DNA from: Chlorobiota bacterium
Lineage (GTDB): Bacteria; Bacteroidota; Ignavibacteria; OLB7
Assembly (NCBI GenBank): GCA_016710285.1
Contig: JADJXR010000001.1
Coordinates: forward strand, 186,001 to 250,000
Direction of reading: 5' to 3'
DNA: 64,000 nucleotides
A program made the position numbers and the translations under genes. The stretch's first letter is position 1; every line of letters begins with the position of its first letter. The notes beneath the pieces were generated by a model. It worked only from the letters and a program-made list of their open reading frames with translations, was not told where the DNA came from and searched no databases. This document shows positions 56,701 through 64,000 of this stretch, in pieces.

Positions 56701-58523
56701 ATTCAGTTGCGAGGACGTACAAGAATCTGTTCCCTGCACACGCGGGGATGATCCCACTTAGAACAAATTGCTCATGCACTTGAAGTTCTGTTCCCTGCAC
56801 ACGCGGGGATGATCCCCGTTGGAGGTACTGGACGGTTTTGAGGTAGTGCTGTTCCCTGCACACGCGGGGATGATCCGATTCAGCACTAGAACTCGCAAAA
56901 GGTTTTATGCTGTTCCCTGCACACGCGGGGATGATCCGTGATGCGGGATCAGCGTGAAGATGAAAAGCGTCTGTTCCCTGCACACGCGGGGATGATCCCC
57001 AGCCGTGGAGCTTGCCACGCTCCACGGTGTCCTGTTCCCTGCACACGCGGGGATGATCCTATCCTTACGCTAAACGCGCAAGGAAAAAGTACCTGTTCCC
57101 TGCACACGCGGGGATGATCCGCAAACTGTAAAGCCCTTTCGCTCCAAAGGATACTGTTCCCTGCACACGCGGGGATGATCCCGCAAAGGCAGTCATTGCT
57201 GATGCCACGGGCAACTGTTCCCTGCACACGCGGGGATGATCCGACGAAGACTTAGTCACACAATAACCACCACGGCTGTTCCCTGCACACGCGGGGATGA
57301 TCCTCGTGGCGGCTCCACAACCGCAGCGATGGTTGGCTGTTCCCTGCACACGCGGGGATGATCCGTCCTTGTTTGGTGGTTATTGATTGCAGCAGCTCTG
57401 TTCCCTGCACACGCGGGGATGATCCCCCATTATTTTATTCTCCGATTGGTTCTTCGACCTGTTCCCTGCACACGCGGGGATGATCCGTCTGCAAGGATCA
57501 TATCCACGGATTCCGCTGGCTGTTCCCTGCACACGCGGGGATGATCCCGGTTGCGTTTGAAAATATCGCTGCAAGCATCGCTGTTCCCTGCACACGCGGG
57601 GATGATCCCAACGTCACCAAAAGCACGGTTGTGCCATACATCTGTTCCCTGCACACGCGGGGATGATCGGGTGATGCGGTTGGAGATGGGGTTGGCTGCG
57701 ATCTGTTCCCTGCACACGCGGGGATGATCCCGCGGAAGCGTTGACGGTGCGGCTGCGTAGTGGCTGTTCCCTGCACACGCGGGGATGATCCCCACCGAAC
57801 CACCCAAAACAGCCCTCCCCCTGCCTGTTCCCTGCACACGCGGGGATGATGTCCCCCTTGCGCCATCCTGTGACCGATTGCGCGCCTGTTCCCTGCACAC
57901 GCGGGGATGATCCCATTTGCGCTGGCAGCGTACACCTTACCCAACGCTGTTCCCTGCACACGCGGGGATGATCCCCGAAGACTTAGTCACAGCATAACGG
58001 AGGCAACCTGTTCCCTGCACACGCGGGGATGATCCCGCCTGTTGGATTGTTACCGTATGAGTAGCGCCCTGTTCCCTGCACACGCGGGGATGATCCCCGA
58101 AGAGCTTTAGCATATCGCTATCCCCTTCACTGTTCCCTGCACACGCGGGGATGATCCTCGTTGGTGTTGCACTTGCGATTGTTGCGGAAACTGTTCCCTG
58201 CACACGCGGGGATGATCCGGATACCACCCGATCACAGAGCGATGACCAAAACTGTTCCCTGCACACGCGGGGATGATCCCGGGCGGGGCCAAATTCGGCA
58301 AGTGATTCCTGACTGTTCCCTGCACACGCGGGGATGATCCCTTTGAGTAGTTGCTCTTATCGCCTCCCCCGGGCTGTTCCCTGCACACGCGGGGATGATC
58401 CTCGGCCCCGTGTACTCCGTGCTGTAGTCGCTGACTGTTCCCTGCACACGCGGGGATGATCCCTCCGATCAATGCTTTGCGAAGTACCGTCTCCCCTGTT
58501 CCCCGCACACGCGGGGATGATCC
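38695..58523 (+). CRISPR. Giant type I-E CRISPR array, ~326 repeats
   Basis: The repeat is 28 bp (CTGTTCCCTGCACACG then CGGGGATGATCC) with 33-bp spacers, period 61. From the second repeat at 38732 to the last at 58496 is 19,764 bp = 324 x 61, so 325 repeats plus the damaged first one. One unit is 60 bp (spacer 46019-46050) and one is 62 bp (near 55412-55445). Nearly all repeats are identical, and two carry changes at their 3' end (near 57668 and 57850). The last one (58496) has CCCCGC instead of CCCTGC. The stem's T pairs as G-U in RNA. Spacers are not listed singly. All long minus-strand frames here are repeat translations. Confidence 0.98.
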
Positions 58524-58642
58524 GCGACCCTATTGTGAAGCGTTATCAGCCTAACGGGTTATTTTAGTATGCCAACGGGCGCAAGGTGAAGGTTCCCGTT
58601 CCGGCAACAGAAACCGCCCAAATTATTGGGACGGTGGTTTGA
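58524..58642 (+). pseudogene. C-terminal gene fragment at the left end of the array insert
   Basis: A single frame reads D-P-I-V-K-R-Y-Q-P-N-G-L-F, then an amber TAG (58565-58567), then Y-A-N-G-R-K-V-K-V-P-V-P and on to a TGA. The two parts look like one protein C-terminus broken by a nonsense codon (TGG to TAG would join them). It is cut on the left by the CRISPR repeat. No family was recognised. Confidence 0.35.
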
Positions 58643-58668
58643 CACATTCACAATGCTTATTTAGAGCG

Positions 58669-59040
58669 ATGAAACCTTTCAAGGTGATGTTATTGGGGGC
58701 CGCCGTTTTGGCCGCTTCAGGCTGTGGCTCAACCGGGCCGGAAGAACCGGAATGCCGCGATGACGCGTTCGGGCGGATTGAATGTTCCTACCTGATTTCC
58801 GCGCCCGATGAATGCTATTCAAGCAACCTATTCGGCCCCGTCAAAATTTCGGCAACCTTTAGCAATGGCCAGCCCTCGTTTGAGGTGAGGAAGGGGGAAA
58901 AGCGGCGGCTTTGGATACAGAAAGAAGGGGCGAAGGTTGGGTTCGTTGGGCAAGTTCAGGAGGGGAATTTTTGGCGCGTTATTTGGGCGGATACGATCGA
59001 GATAAAGCCCGGCGGCGATTATACCGTTCGCTGTAAATAG
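58669..59040 (+). CDS. Small lipoprotein gene embedded in the CRISPR array
   Basis: The 123-residue product starts M-K-P-F-K-V-M-L-L-G and has a lipobox L-A-A-S-G-C at residues ~15-20. The mature part has four further Cys and a beta-rich pattern ending G-D-Y-T-V-R-C-K. No family was recognised. An AGAG lies just upstream of the chosen ATG. The open frame also allows ten extra N-terminal codons, but those would spoil the signal peptide. It is intact and lies between two CRISPR segments in the sense of the array. Confidence 0.65.
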   Translation: MKPFKVMLLGAAVLAASGCGSTGPEEPECRDDAFGRIECSYLISAPDECYSSNLFGPVKISATFSNGQPSFEVRKGEKRRLWIQKEGAKVGFVGQVQEGNFWRVIWADTIEIKPGGDYTVRCK

Positions 59041-59048
59041 CCCTTCAT

Positions 59049-59171
59049 ATGTCACGCCCCCGAAGCCCCAAGAAACCCCGCTGGGTTTGCCGTGAAGCCC
59101 CCGGCGTTGGCTACATTGAGGAACGGAACGGGCGGGCAGCGGCGAACTGTTCCCTGCACACGCGGGGATGA
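59049..59171 (+). pseudogene. N-terminal gene fragment running into a CRISPR repeat
   Basis: A frame starts M-S-R-P-R-S-P-K-K-P-R-W-V-C-R-E-A-P-G and continues to I-E-E-R-N-G-R-A-A before entering the repeat at 59147, where it stops at the repeat's own TGA. It could be the 5' end of a gene cut by the array. The start lacks a clear ribosome site, so it may be chance. Confidence 0.3.
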
Positions 59172-59906
59172 TCCTTTTACCGTCGGTGCGGTATCCATCA
59201 CGCAATCCTGTTCCCTGCACACGCGGGGATGATCCCACCCGCTCTTCTCCTGTCCTTGCGTCAACGATCTGTTCCCTGCACACGCGGGGATGATCCTCGT
59301 GCAGTAAAGCGACTAGGCGGCAAGAACATCTGTTCCCTGCACACGCGGGGATGATCCGTGGCTTTTCCCTGCACCAGGCGTTCCCCAAATCTGTTCCCTG
59401 CACACGCGGGGATGATCCCCAACCGAACCGCAACCGCAACCACAACCCAACCTGTTCCCTGCACACGCGGGGATGATCCCAAAAAAAATGAGGAGTAGAA
59501 CCAAGAGGGTCCCTGTTCCCTGCACACGCGGGGATGATCCCGACACGTTGTGGAAAGCGGCGATTTCAGTGATCTGTTCCCCGCACACGTGGGGATGATC
59601 CGTATTACTGGAGATACTTGCAGGTGTCGCACAACTGTTCCCCGCACACGCGGGGATGATCCTTCGTTGTGCAGGCTCATAAAGGGGTCGTGTTCCTGTT
59701 CCCCGCATACGCGGGGATGATCAGCTTGCCCATCGCTTTTTGCGTGGCACTGACTCCTGTTCCCCGCATACGCGGGGATGATCCCGTCGGGAAGAAGGCG
59801 AAGAACACACAGGAACACTGTTCCCCGCACACGCAGGGATTCTCCGTCTTTAACCCCGGGCTTCTGTACCAACCACGCCTGTTCCCCGCACACGCGGGGA
59901 TTCTCC
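59147..59906 (+). CRISPR. Distal (older) CRISPR segment, 13 repeats
   Basis: Thirteen repeats at exact 61-bp spacing from 59147 to 59879. The first seven have the main-array CCCTGC form. The last six have CCCCGC and accumulate changes: CACACGTGG (59574), CATACG (59696, 59757), GATCA end (59696), and GATTCTCC ends with CACACGCAGGG (59818) and CACACGCGGGG (59879). Decay toward 59.9 kb marks this as the trailer end. It is the same array interrupted by the 623-bp insert. No leader-like copy of 38647-38694 precedes it. Confidence 0.95.
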
Positions 59907-60142
59907 TCTCCTCTTCGTGCCTTCGTCAATCTTTGTGGTGGCGGGGGCACGAAGCGTTTCTGTGTGGCGATTAGGGCTGGATTGTGCGGGCGGGTGGGTG
60001 CGTTGAAATGTGTGTTCCGCAGGCTCTGCTCCTTTGCCTGCCCTTGCTTCCGTTGTATCTTCTGGCCCGATTGTGGATGGTAGCACTTTCCCTTTTCTGA
60101 GTTTTTCAACTACCAAGAACTTTCCAACTGCTGAACGGACCT
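59907..60142. other. Intergenic region between array trailer and valS
   Basis: Two hundred and thirty-six bases with no credible gene or further repeat. It must hold the valS promoter and ribosome site. No confident TTG/TAnnTTTG pair, T-box stem or terminator was seen. Confidence 0.4.
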
Positions 60143-62887
60143 ATGGCCGAGCTTCCAAAAACATATACCCCCGCCGAGGCGGAATCCCGCTGGTATCAAT
60201 ACTGGTACGCCCATCGCTTGTACGATGCCCAGGTCCCCGCCGATACCACCCAAACCGAATCCTTCACCATCGTGATCCCGCCCCCAAACGTTACCGGGAT
60301 GCTGACGATGGGGCATATCCTGAACAACACGCTGCAGGACCTGTACATCCGCTGGCATCGGATGCAGGGGAAGGTGGCGTGCTGGATCCCGGGCATGGAC
60401 CATGCCGGAATTGCAACCCAATCCAAAGTGGTCCGCGCATTGGCCGACGATGGAGTCAACTTCCGCGACTTGGGCCGCGAAGGCTTTGTGGAGAAGGTCT
60501 GGGAGTGGAAGGAGAAGTATGGCGGCATCATCCTGCAGCAGCTTCGCGCGCTGGGCGTTTCGGTGGATTGGCGGCGCGAACGGTTCACCATGGAACCGGC
60601 TTTGAGCAGTGCCGTCACCGAGGTGTTCGTCCGCCTGTTCGATAAAGGATTGATCTACCGTGGCAAACGAATCGTCAACTGGTCCCCACTGGCCCAAACC
60701 ACGCTGAGCGATGAGGAGGTGATCCACAAAGAGGTCCAGGACACCATGTACACCCTTCGCTACCACCGCCCCGACGGAAGCGGCACCGTCCGCGTGGCAA
60801 CCGCACGCCCCGAAACCTTGTTCGGCGATGTTGCCGTTGCCGTAAACCCAAAGGATGAACGCTATGCTGGCATGATCGGAACCACCCTGATTGTTCCGCT
60901 GGTTGGGCGCGAGGTCCCCATCATTGCCGATGATTATGCCGACCCCACGTTCGGAACCGGAGCCGTGAAAATCACCCCCGCGCACGACCCGAACGATTAT
61001 GAGGTTGGAACACGCCACAACCTTCCGATGCCGAACACCATCAACCCCGATGGAGTGATGAACGAGCTTGCCGGACCCCTATCCGGGCTGGACCGCTTTG
61101 CCGCGCGGAAGCTGGCCGTCAAGCTGTTGCAGGAAGCCGACCTGATTGAATCAATGGAGCCATACACCCACTCCGTTGGATTCAGCGAACGGGGCGGGGA
61201 ACAGATTGAACCGTACTTGAGCGATCAGTGGTTTGTGAAAATGGCTCCGCTTGCCAAGCCGGCCCTGCAGGCAGTGAAAGAAGGGCATATCGCCATTGCG
61301 CCGGAGCATTGGACCAAGACCTACGAGCATTGGATGACGAACATCCGCGACTGGGCAATCAGCCGCCAGCTGTGGTGGGGCCACCGCATCCCCGTGTACT
61401 ACGCCCCAGACGGACGCTACACCGCCGCACGGACGCCAGAAGAAGCACGCACAAAGCTGGGGCTGGACAACGATGCCCCGCTCCGCCAAGATGAAGACGT
61501 GCTGGACACGTGGTTCAGCAGCTGGCTGTGGCCCTTCTCGGTCCATGGCTGGGGAAGCGATGAAAAGAACGAACGCGAGCTTGCCTACTTCTACCCCACC
61601 GACCTTCTGGTGACCGGTCCCGACATCATTTTCTTCTGGGTGGCGCGGATGATTATGGCAGGGATTGAGTTCATGCCCGGGGAACCAAAATCCGATGGCA
61701 CGCCGCGCACCGCCATGCAGGAAATCATCCCCTTCCGCCAAGTCTATTTCACCTCCATCATCCGCGACCGCTTGGGGCGGAAGATGTCGAAATCGCTGGG
61801 CAACTCCCCCGATCCGCTTGATGTTATCGCCACCTACGGGGCCGACGCGCTCCGCTTCACCATCGTCTATCTGGCCCCCTCCGGACAGGATGTGAGGTTC
61901 GATGAAGAGTTCTGCGAGATTGGCCGGAACTTCGCCAACAAGGTCTGGAACGCCGGGCGATTTTTGATGATGAAACGGGACGACGTGGCCGCGCTCCACG
62001 CAGGCGGGTACGTCCCCTTCCCATCCAGAGCTGCCGACCTTGCGCCCGTTACCGACTCGGACCGCTGGATACTCAGCCGCTTCCACTCCGCCCTTGCCGA
62101 GGTGAAGCGGGCGCTGGAGGGCTACCGAATCAACGAGTACTCCAAGCTGATCTACGACTTCGTCTGGCGCGATTTCTGCGACTGGTATCTGGAGCTGCTG
62201 AAGACGGAACTGGCCATCAGCACCGATAGCCAGCGTTCCCAGCAGATGGTGACGTTCGCGTTTGGGTTGTACGACCAACTCCTGCGAATGCTCCACCCGA
62301 TCATGCCGTTCGTCACCGAAGAAATTTGGCAGAACATCAGCACCCGCGCCGAAGGGGACTCGATCTCCATTGCCCCCTTCCCGGCTGCCGACGCAGCGAT
62401 GATTGCCGCCGGGCTGGAGCACGATTTCCAGACGATGCAGGAGTGTGTGGAGGCGATCCGGCGGATGCGGAGCGAGGCGAACGTGCCGCCATCGAAAGGG
62501 GTTGACGTCACCCTGCACGCCAGCGACCAGAAAGCATCGGCGTTCTTTGCCGAGGCCGCGGGGCTTATCCAACGGCTTGCAAGAATTGAGAATCTCACCA
62601 TCGGCCTTGATACCGAGAAACCGAAGCTATCGGCCACCGAAGTCGTGCGCGGAACCGAGCTTCACGTCCACCTTGAGGGGCTGATTGATGTGGAGAAAGA
62701 ACGCCAGAAAACCGAGAAGGAGATTGCCAGATTGGAAGGGCAGATCAAAGGAACGGAGGCGAAACTGAGCAACGAAAAATTTGTGGCCAACGCACCGGAA
62801 GAAGTGGTGGCGAAGGAGCGCGAGAAGTTGGAAGGCTACCGCCAAGCCGTCTCCAAACTGAAGGAATCGCTGGCGTTGTACGCCTGA
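60143..62887 (+). CDS. valS: Valine-tRNA ligase
   Basis: The 914-residue class I synthetase has P-P-P-N-V-T-G-M-L-T-M-G-H (HIGH-type motif at 55-58). The editing (CP1) domain follows with T-A-R-P-E-T-L-F-G-D and N-P-K-D-E-R-Y. K-M-S-K-S is at 547-551, then A-D-A-L-R-F. An anticodon-binding region and a C-terminal coiled-coil arm rich in Glu/Lys (~840-914) complete it. The length is normal. It charges tRNA-Val with valine in the cytoplasm and hydrolyses Thr mischarges. The start is the first ATG giving the family N-terminus. It is a housekeeping gene bounding the CRISPR locus on the right. Confidence 0.97.
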   Translation: MAELPKTYTPAEAESRWYQYWYAHRLYDAQVPADTTQTESFTIVIPPPNVTGMLTMGHILNNTLQDLYIRWHRMQGKVACWIPGMDHAGIATQSKVVRALADDGVNFRDLGREGFVEKVWEWKEKYGGIILQQLRALGVSVDWRRERFTMEPALSSAVTEVFVRLFDKGLIYRGKRIVNWSPLAQTTLSDEEVIHKEVQDTMYTLRYHRPDGSGTVRVATARPETLFGDVAVAVNPKDERYAGMIGTTLIVPLVGREVPIIADDYADPTFGTGAVKITPAHDPNDYEVGTRHNLPMPNTINPDGVMNELAGPLSGLDRFAARKLAVKLLQEADLIESMEPYTHSVGFSERGGEQIEPYLSDQWFVKMAPLAKPALQAVKEGHIAIAPEHWTKTYEHWMTNIRDWAISRQLWWGHRIPVYYAPDGRYTAARTPEEARTKLGLDNDAPLRQDEDVLDTWFSSWLWPFSVHGWGSDEKNERELAYFYPTDLLVTGPDIIFFWVARMIMAGIEFMPGEPKSDGTPRTAMQEIIPFRQVYFTSIIRDRLGRKMSKSLGNSPDPLDVIATYGADALRFTIVYLAPSGQDVRFDEEFCEIGRNFANKVWNAGRFLMMKRDDVAALHAGGYVPFPSRAADLAPVTDSDRWILSRFHSALAEVKRALEGYRINEYSKLIYDFVWRDFCDWYLELLKTELAISTDSQRSQQMVTFAFGLYDQLLRMLHPIMPFVTEEIWQNISTRAEGDSISIAPFPAADAAMIAAGLEHDFQTMQECVEAIRRMRSEANVPPSKGVDVTLHASDQKASAFFAEAAGLIQRLARIENLTIGLDTEKPKLSATEVVRGTELHVHLEGLIDVEKERQKTEKEIARLEGQIKGTEAKLSNEKFVANAPEEVVAKEREKLEGYRQAVSKLKESLALYA

Positions 62888-62908
62888 AGCAGTTATGATG
62901 CCATGCCC

Positions 62909-62962
62909 GGTAGCCGAAGGTCTTTAGCCTTCGGCTACCAAGGTCTTTAGCCTTCGGCTACC
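62909..62962. repeat. Tandem GGTAGCCGAAGG palindromes after valS
   Basis: GGTAGCCGAAGG-TCTTTAG-CCTTCGGCTACC (62909-62939) is a perfect 12-bp inverted repeat, followed by a second right half with AAGG (62940-62962). The same sequence family appears at 22.4 kb. Besides being interspersed repeats, they may help end the convergent transcripts of valS and the gene to the right. Confidence 0.75.
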
Positions 62963-63008
62963 AAGTCACTGAATGCCCAACGTAATCCGCCCAGCAGCCC
63001 GCTGCCCG

Positions 63009-64000
63009 CTACCGGCGGTGCAGATTGTCTCCGCTCCACGTGCTCTCCTTTGCCAGCGTGGCGGGGGCAACGCCCATCGGCTTGGGGGTTAGATAGACTT
63101 CGTACAGATGGTTGACGGCTTTGGTGCCGGTGTTCGGAACAACCGGCAGTGGGTTGTAGGCAAGGATGCCGCCGTAGATGTAGCCAATCAACGTCCGCTT
63201 CCCGGCTGGCAGCGCGTTCAGCTTCAGCACCCCGTTCGGGTAGGCAATCCCGCTGGTGAAGTTCTTGATGCTGGGGATAAACGGGATGCTTGCGCCAACC
63301 AGCGAATCCCCCGGCGTGGCGGTTGGAAGGAAATACTCGCCATACTTCCCATCGCTCCCTTGCCGAAACACCGAGATGTCGCCGATAAACGGCAAGCCAT
63401 CGTTCCTCCCCTGCTCGGTGGCCAACTTAAACACCACCCGCTGCGAATCCGTTTGGTGGTAGTAGTAATGGCTGATCCCCCCAAAGAAGGTGTGATAGAT
63501 TGCCCCGCCACTGCTGTCGTAAATGGCAATCACCGGGCACTCGTACGCGCTGAATTTTTGCGCCACCGTGGTGTCCACCGTCGCAAATCCTTTGCTGTTG
63601 ATATACACCGGCTGCTGGTATCCCCCAATGATTCCTGGCTGGAAGACTCCCCCAAACGCCGCTATCCGCTCGGCCCCGGTTGCGGGGTCAATGCTGGCCA
63701 CGATGTTGCCATCGCGGCGGTGGAACGCGCTGTCGGTGGTTGCGCCGTAGCTTAAAATTTTCAGCGTGTTTGGGTTCAGCGTGAACCGGCGAACCTGGCT
63801 GGTGTATTGCTGGTAGAACCCCGTGTCGCTTCCGCCAAAAGCGCGGTACTGGCCGTTGAACACCTGCCCAAACACCAGATAGAACGATCCCCCAAGCTGG
63901 AACAACTCCCCCCCCGTCACCGCAAACCGGTCATCCTGCCCGAACTTTATCAGCCCACGAATCGCCACTGGGTCCGGCGATGATTGCGCAACGGCATCCA
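63009..64000 (-). CDS. Secreted, beta-rich protein of unknown function (5' end outside window)
   Basis: The frame is open to the right edge (D-A-V-A-Q-S-S-P-D-P-V-A-I-R-G ...), so the start lies beyond 64000 and the GTG at 63968 is not the true start. The visible ~330 residues have many short Gly/Tyr/Phe-rich strands (F-G-G-V-F-Q-P-G-I-I-G-G-Y; F-F-G-G-I-S-H-Y-Y-Y-H), suggesting a Kelch-like propeller. The C-terminus (S-T-W-S-G-D-N-L-H-R-R) is not a T9SS sorting domain. No family was recognised. Confidence 0.55.
   Translation of the reverse strand, partial: DAVAQSSPDPVAIRGLIKFGQDDRFAVTGGELFQLGGSFYLVFGQVFNGQYRAFGGSDTGFYQQYTSQVRRFTLNPNTLKILSYGATTDSAFHRRDGNIVASIDPATGAERIAAFGGVFQPGIIGGYQQPVYINSKGFATVDTTVAQKFSAYECPVIAIYDSSGGAIYHTFFGGISHYYYHQTDSQRVVFKLATEQGRNDGLPFIGDISVFRQGSDGKYGEYFLPTATPGDSLVGASIPFIPSIKNFTSGIAYPNGVLKLNALPAGKRTLIGYIYGGILAYNPLPVVPNTGTKAVNHLYEVYLTPKPMGVAPATLAKESTWSGDNLHRR

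Noticed and set aside
58524..59146. Insertion sequence inside the array
   Set aside because: No transposase, terminal inverted repeats or target-site duplication were seen. The segment is better described as a captured or joined fragment.
38532..59708. Dozens of long minus-strand open frames with repeated S-S-P-R-V-Q-G-T, D-H-P-R-V-C-R-E-Q and I-I-P-A-C-A-G-N motifs
   Set aside because: These are translations of the CRISPR repeat in three frames. The 61-bp period rotates the frames and creates long stop-free runs. They have no promoters or homologous function.
59907..60142. T-box or other riboswitch before valS
   Set aside because: No specifier stem, T-box sequence or terminator/antiterminator pair could be seen in the 236-bp region.
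61151..62572. Minus-strand frame of 473 codons inside valS
   Set aside because: Antisense shadow of valS. The plus strand has all synthetase motifs in order.

Overview
The window looks like a chromosomal segment of a Bacteroidota/Chlorobiota-type bacterium, perhaps a Kapabacteria-like lineage. That assignment is inferred, not proven. It rests on moderately high G+C, a type IX secretion (T9SS) C-terminal sorting domain on a large secreted protein, choice-of-anchor/WD40 architecture, several lipoproteins and outer-membrane barrels, few strong Shine-Dalgarno sites, and two Bacteroidota-style TAnnTTTG promoter motifs in the cas region.

Layout. Positions 1-26 kb hold ordinary genes. These are a large ATPase/SARP-like regulator (5' truncated), rfbD, a YjdF-type membrane protein, a GNAT, a metallopeptidase-propeller-barrel protein, a vWA/WD40 T9SS cargo protein, two oligopeptide-type solute-binding lipoproteins (the first frameshifted), an NlpC/P60 hydrolase, a TIGR01777 epimerase, DoxX, an OmpA-family protein, a PKD/protease-like lipoprotein, an aminotransferase, a small barrel and a cyclophilin. 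Positions 26.2-59.9 kb are a complete type I-E CRISPR-Cas locus: cas3, a noncoding RNA region, cas8e-cse2-cas7e-cas7e-cas5e-cas6e, cas1, cas2, and a giant array of about 326 repeats. A 623-bp non-CRISPR insert follows, then 13 older repeats. Positions 60.1-64 kb hold valS and a partial secreted-protein gene.

Main discoveries. (1) Between cas3 and cas8e there is a crRNA-like RNA gene. It has two pseudo-repeats with CRISPR-type hairpins, a 21-nt pseudo-spacer and an immediate intrinsic terminator. Its pseudo-spacer matches, through an uninterrupted 11-nt seed-side stretch, a site just downstream of the predicted Cascade-operon promoter. That site is preceded by AA, the PAM that overlapping spacers in this array imply. 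This is the architecture expected of a crRNA-guided Cascade autorepressor (CreR/CreA-like). (2) cas7e is duplicated in tandem, and the second copy carries a roughly 250-residue tail with four AT-hook motifs. The central parts of the two copies are almost identical, which suggests gene conversion. (3) The array contains a 623-bp insert with a lipoprotein gene flanked by gene fragments, a damaged leader-proximal repeat, duplicated spacers, and overlapping or variant spacers against the same targets. (4) A short inverted-repeat element lies between cas1 and cas2, with another copy near 5.3 kb.

How it works together. Cas1-Cas2 would add spacers at the left (leader) end, next to cas2. The array is read on the + strand, Cas6e cuts the hairpins, and Cas8e-Cse2-Cas7e-Cas5e-Cas6e form Cascade, which recruits Cas3. 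The crRNA-like RNA probably closes a feedback loop by loading Cascade and blocking its own operon. Very many long minus-strand open frames across 38.5-59.7 kb are translations of the CRISPR repeats and are not genes.
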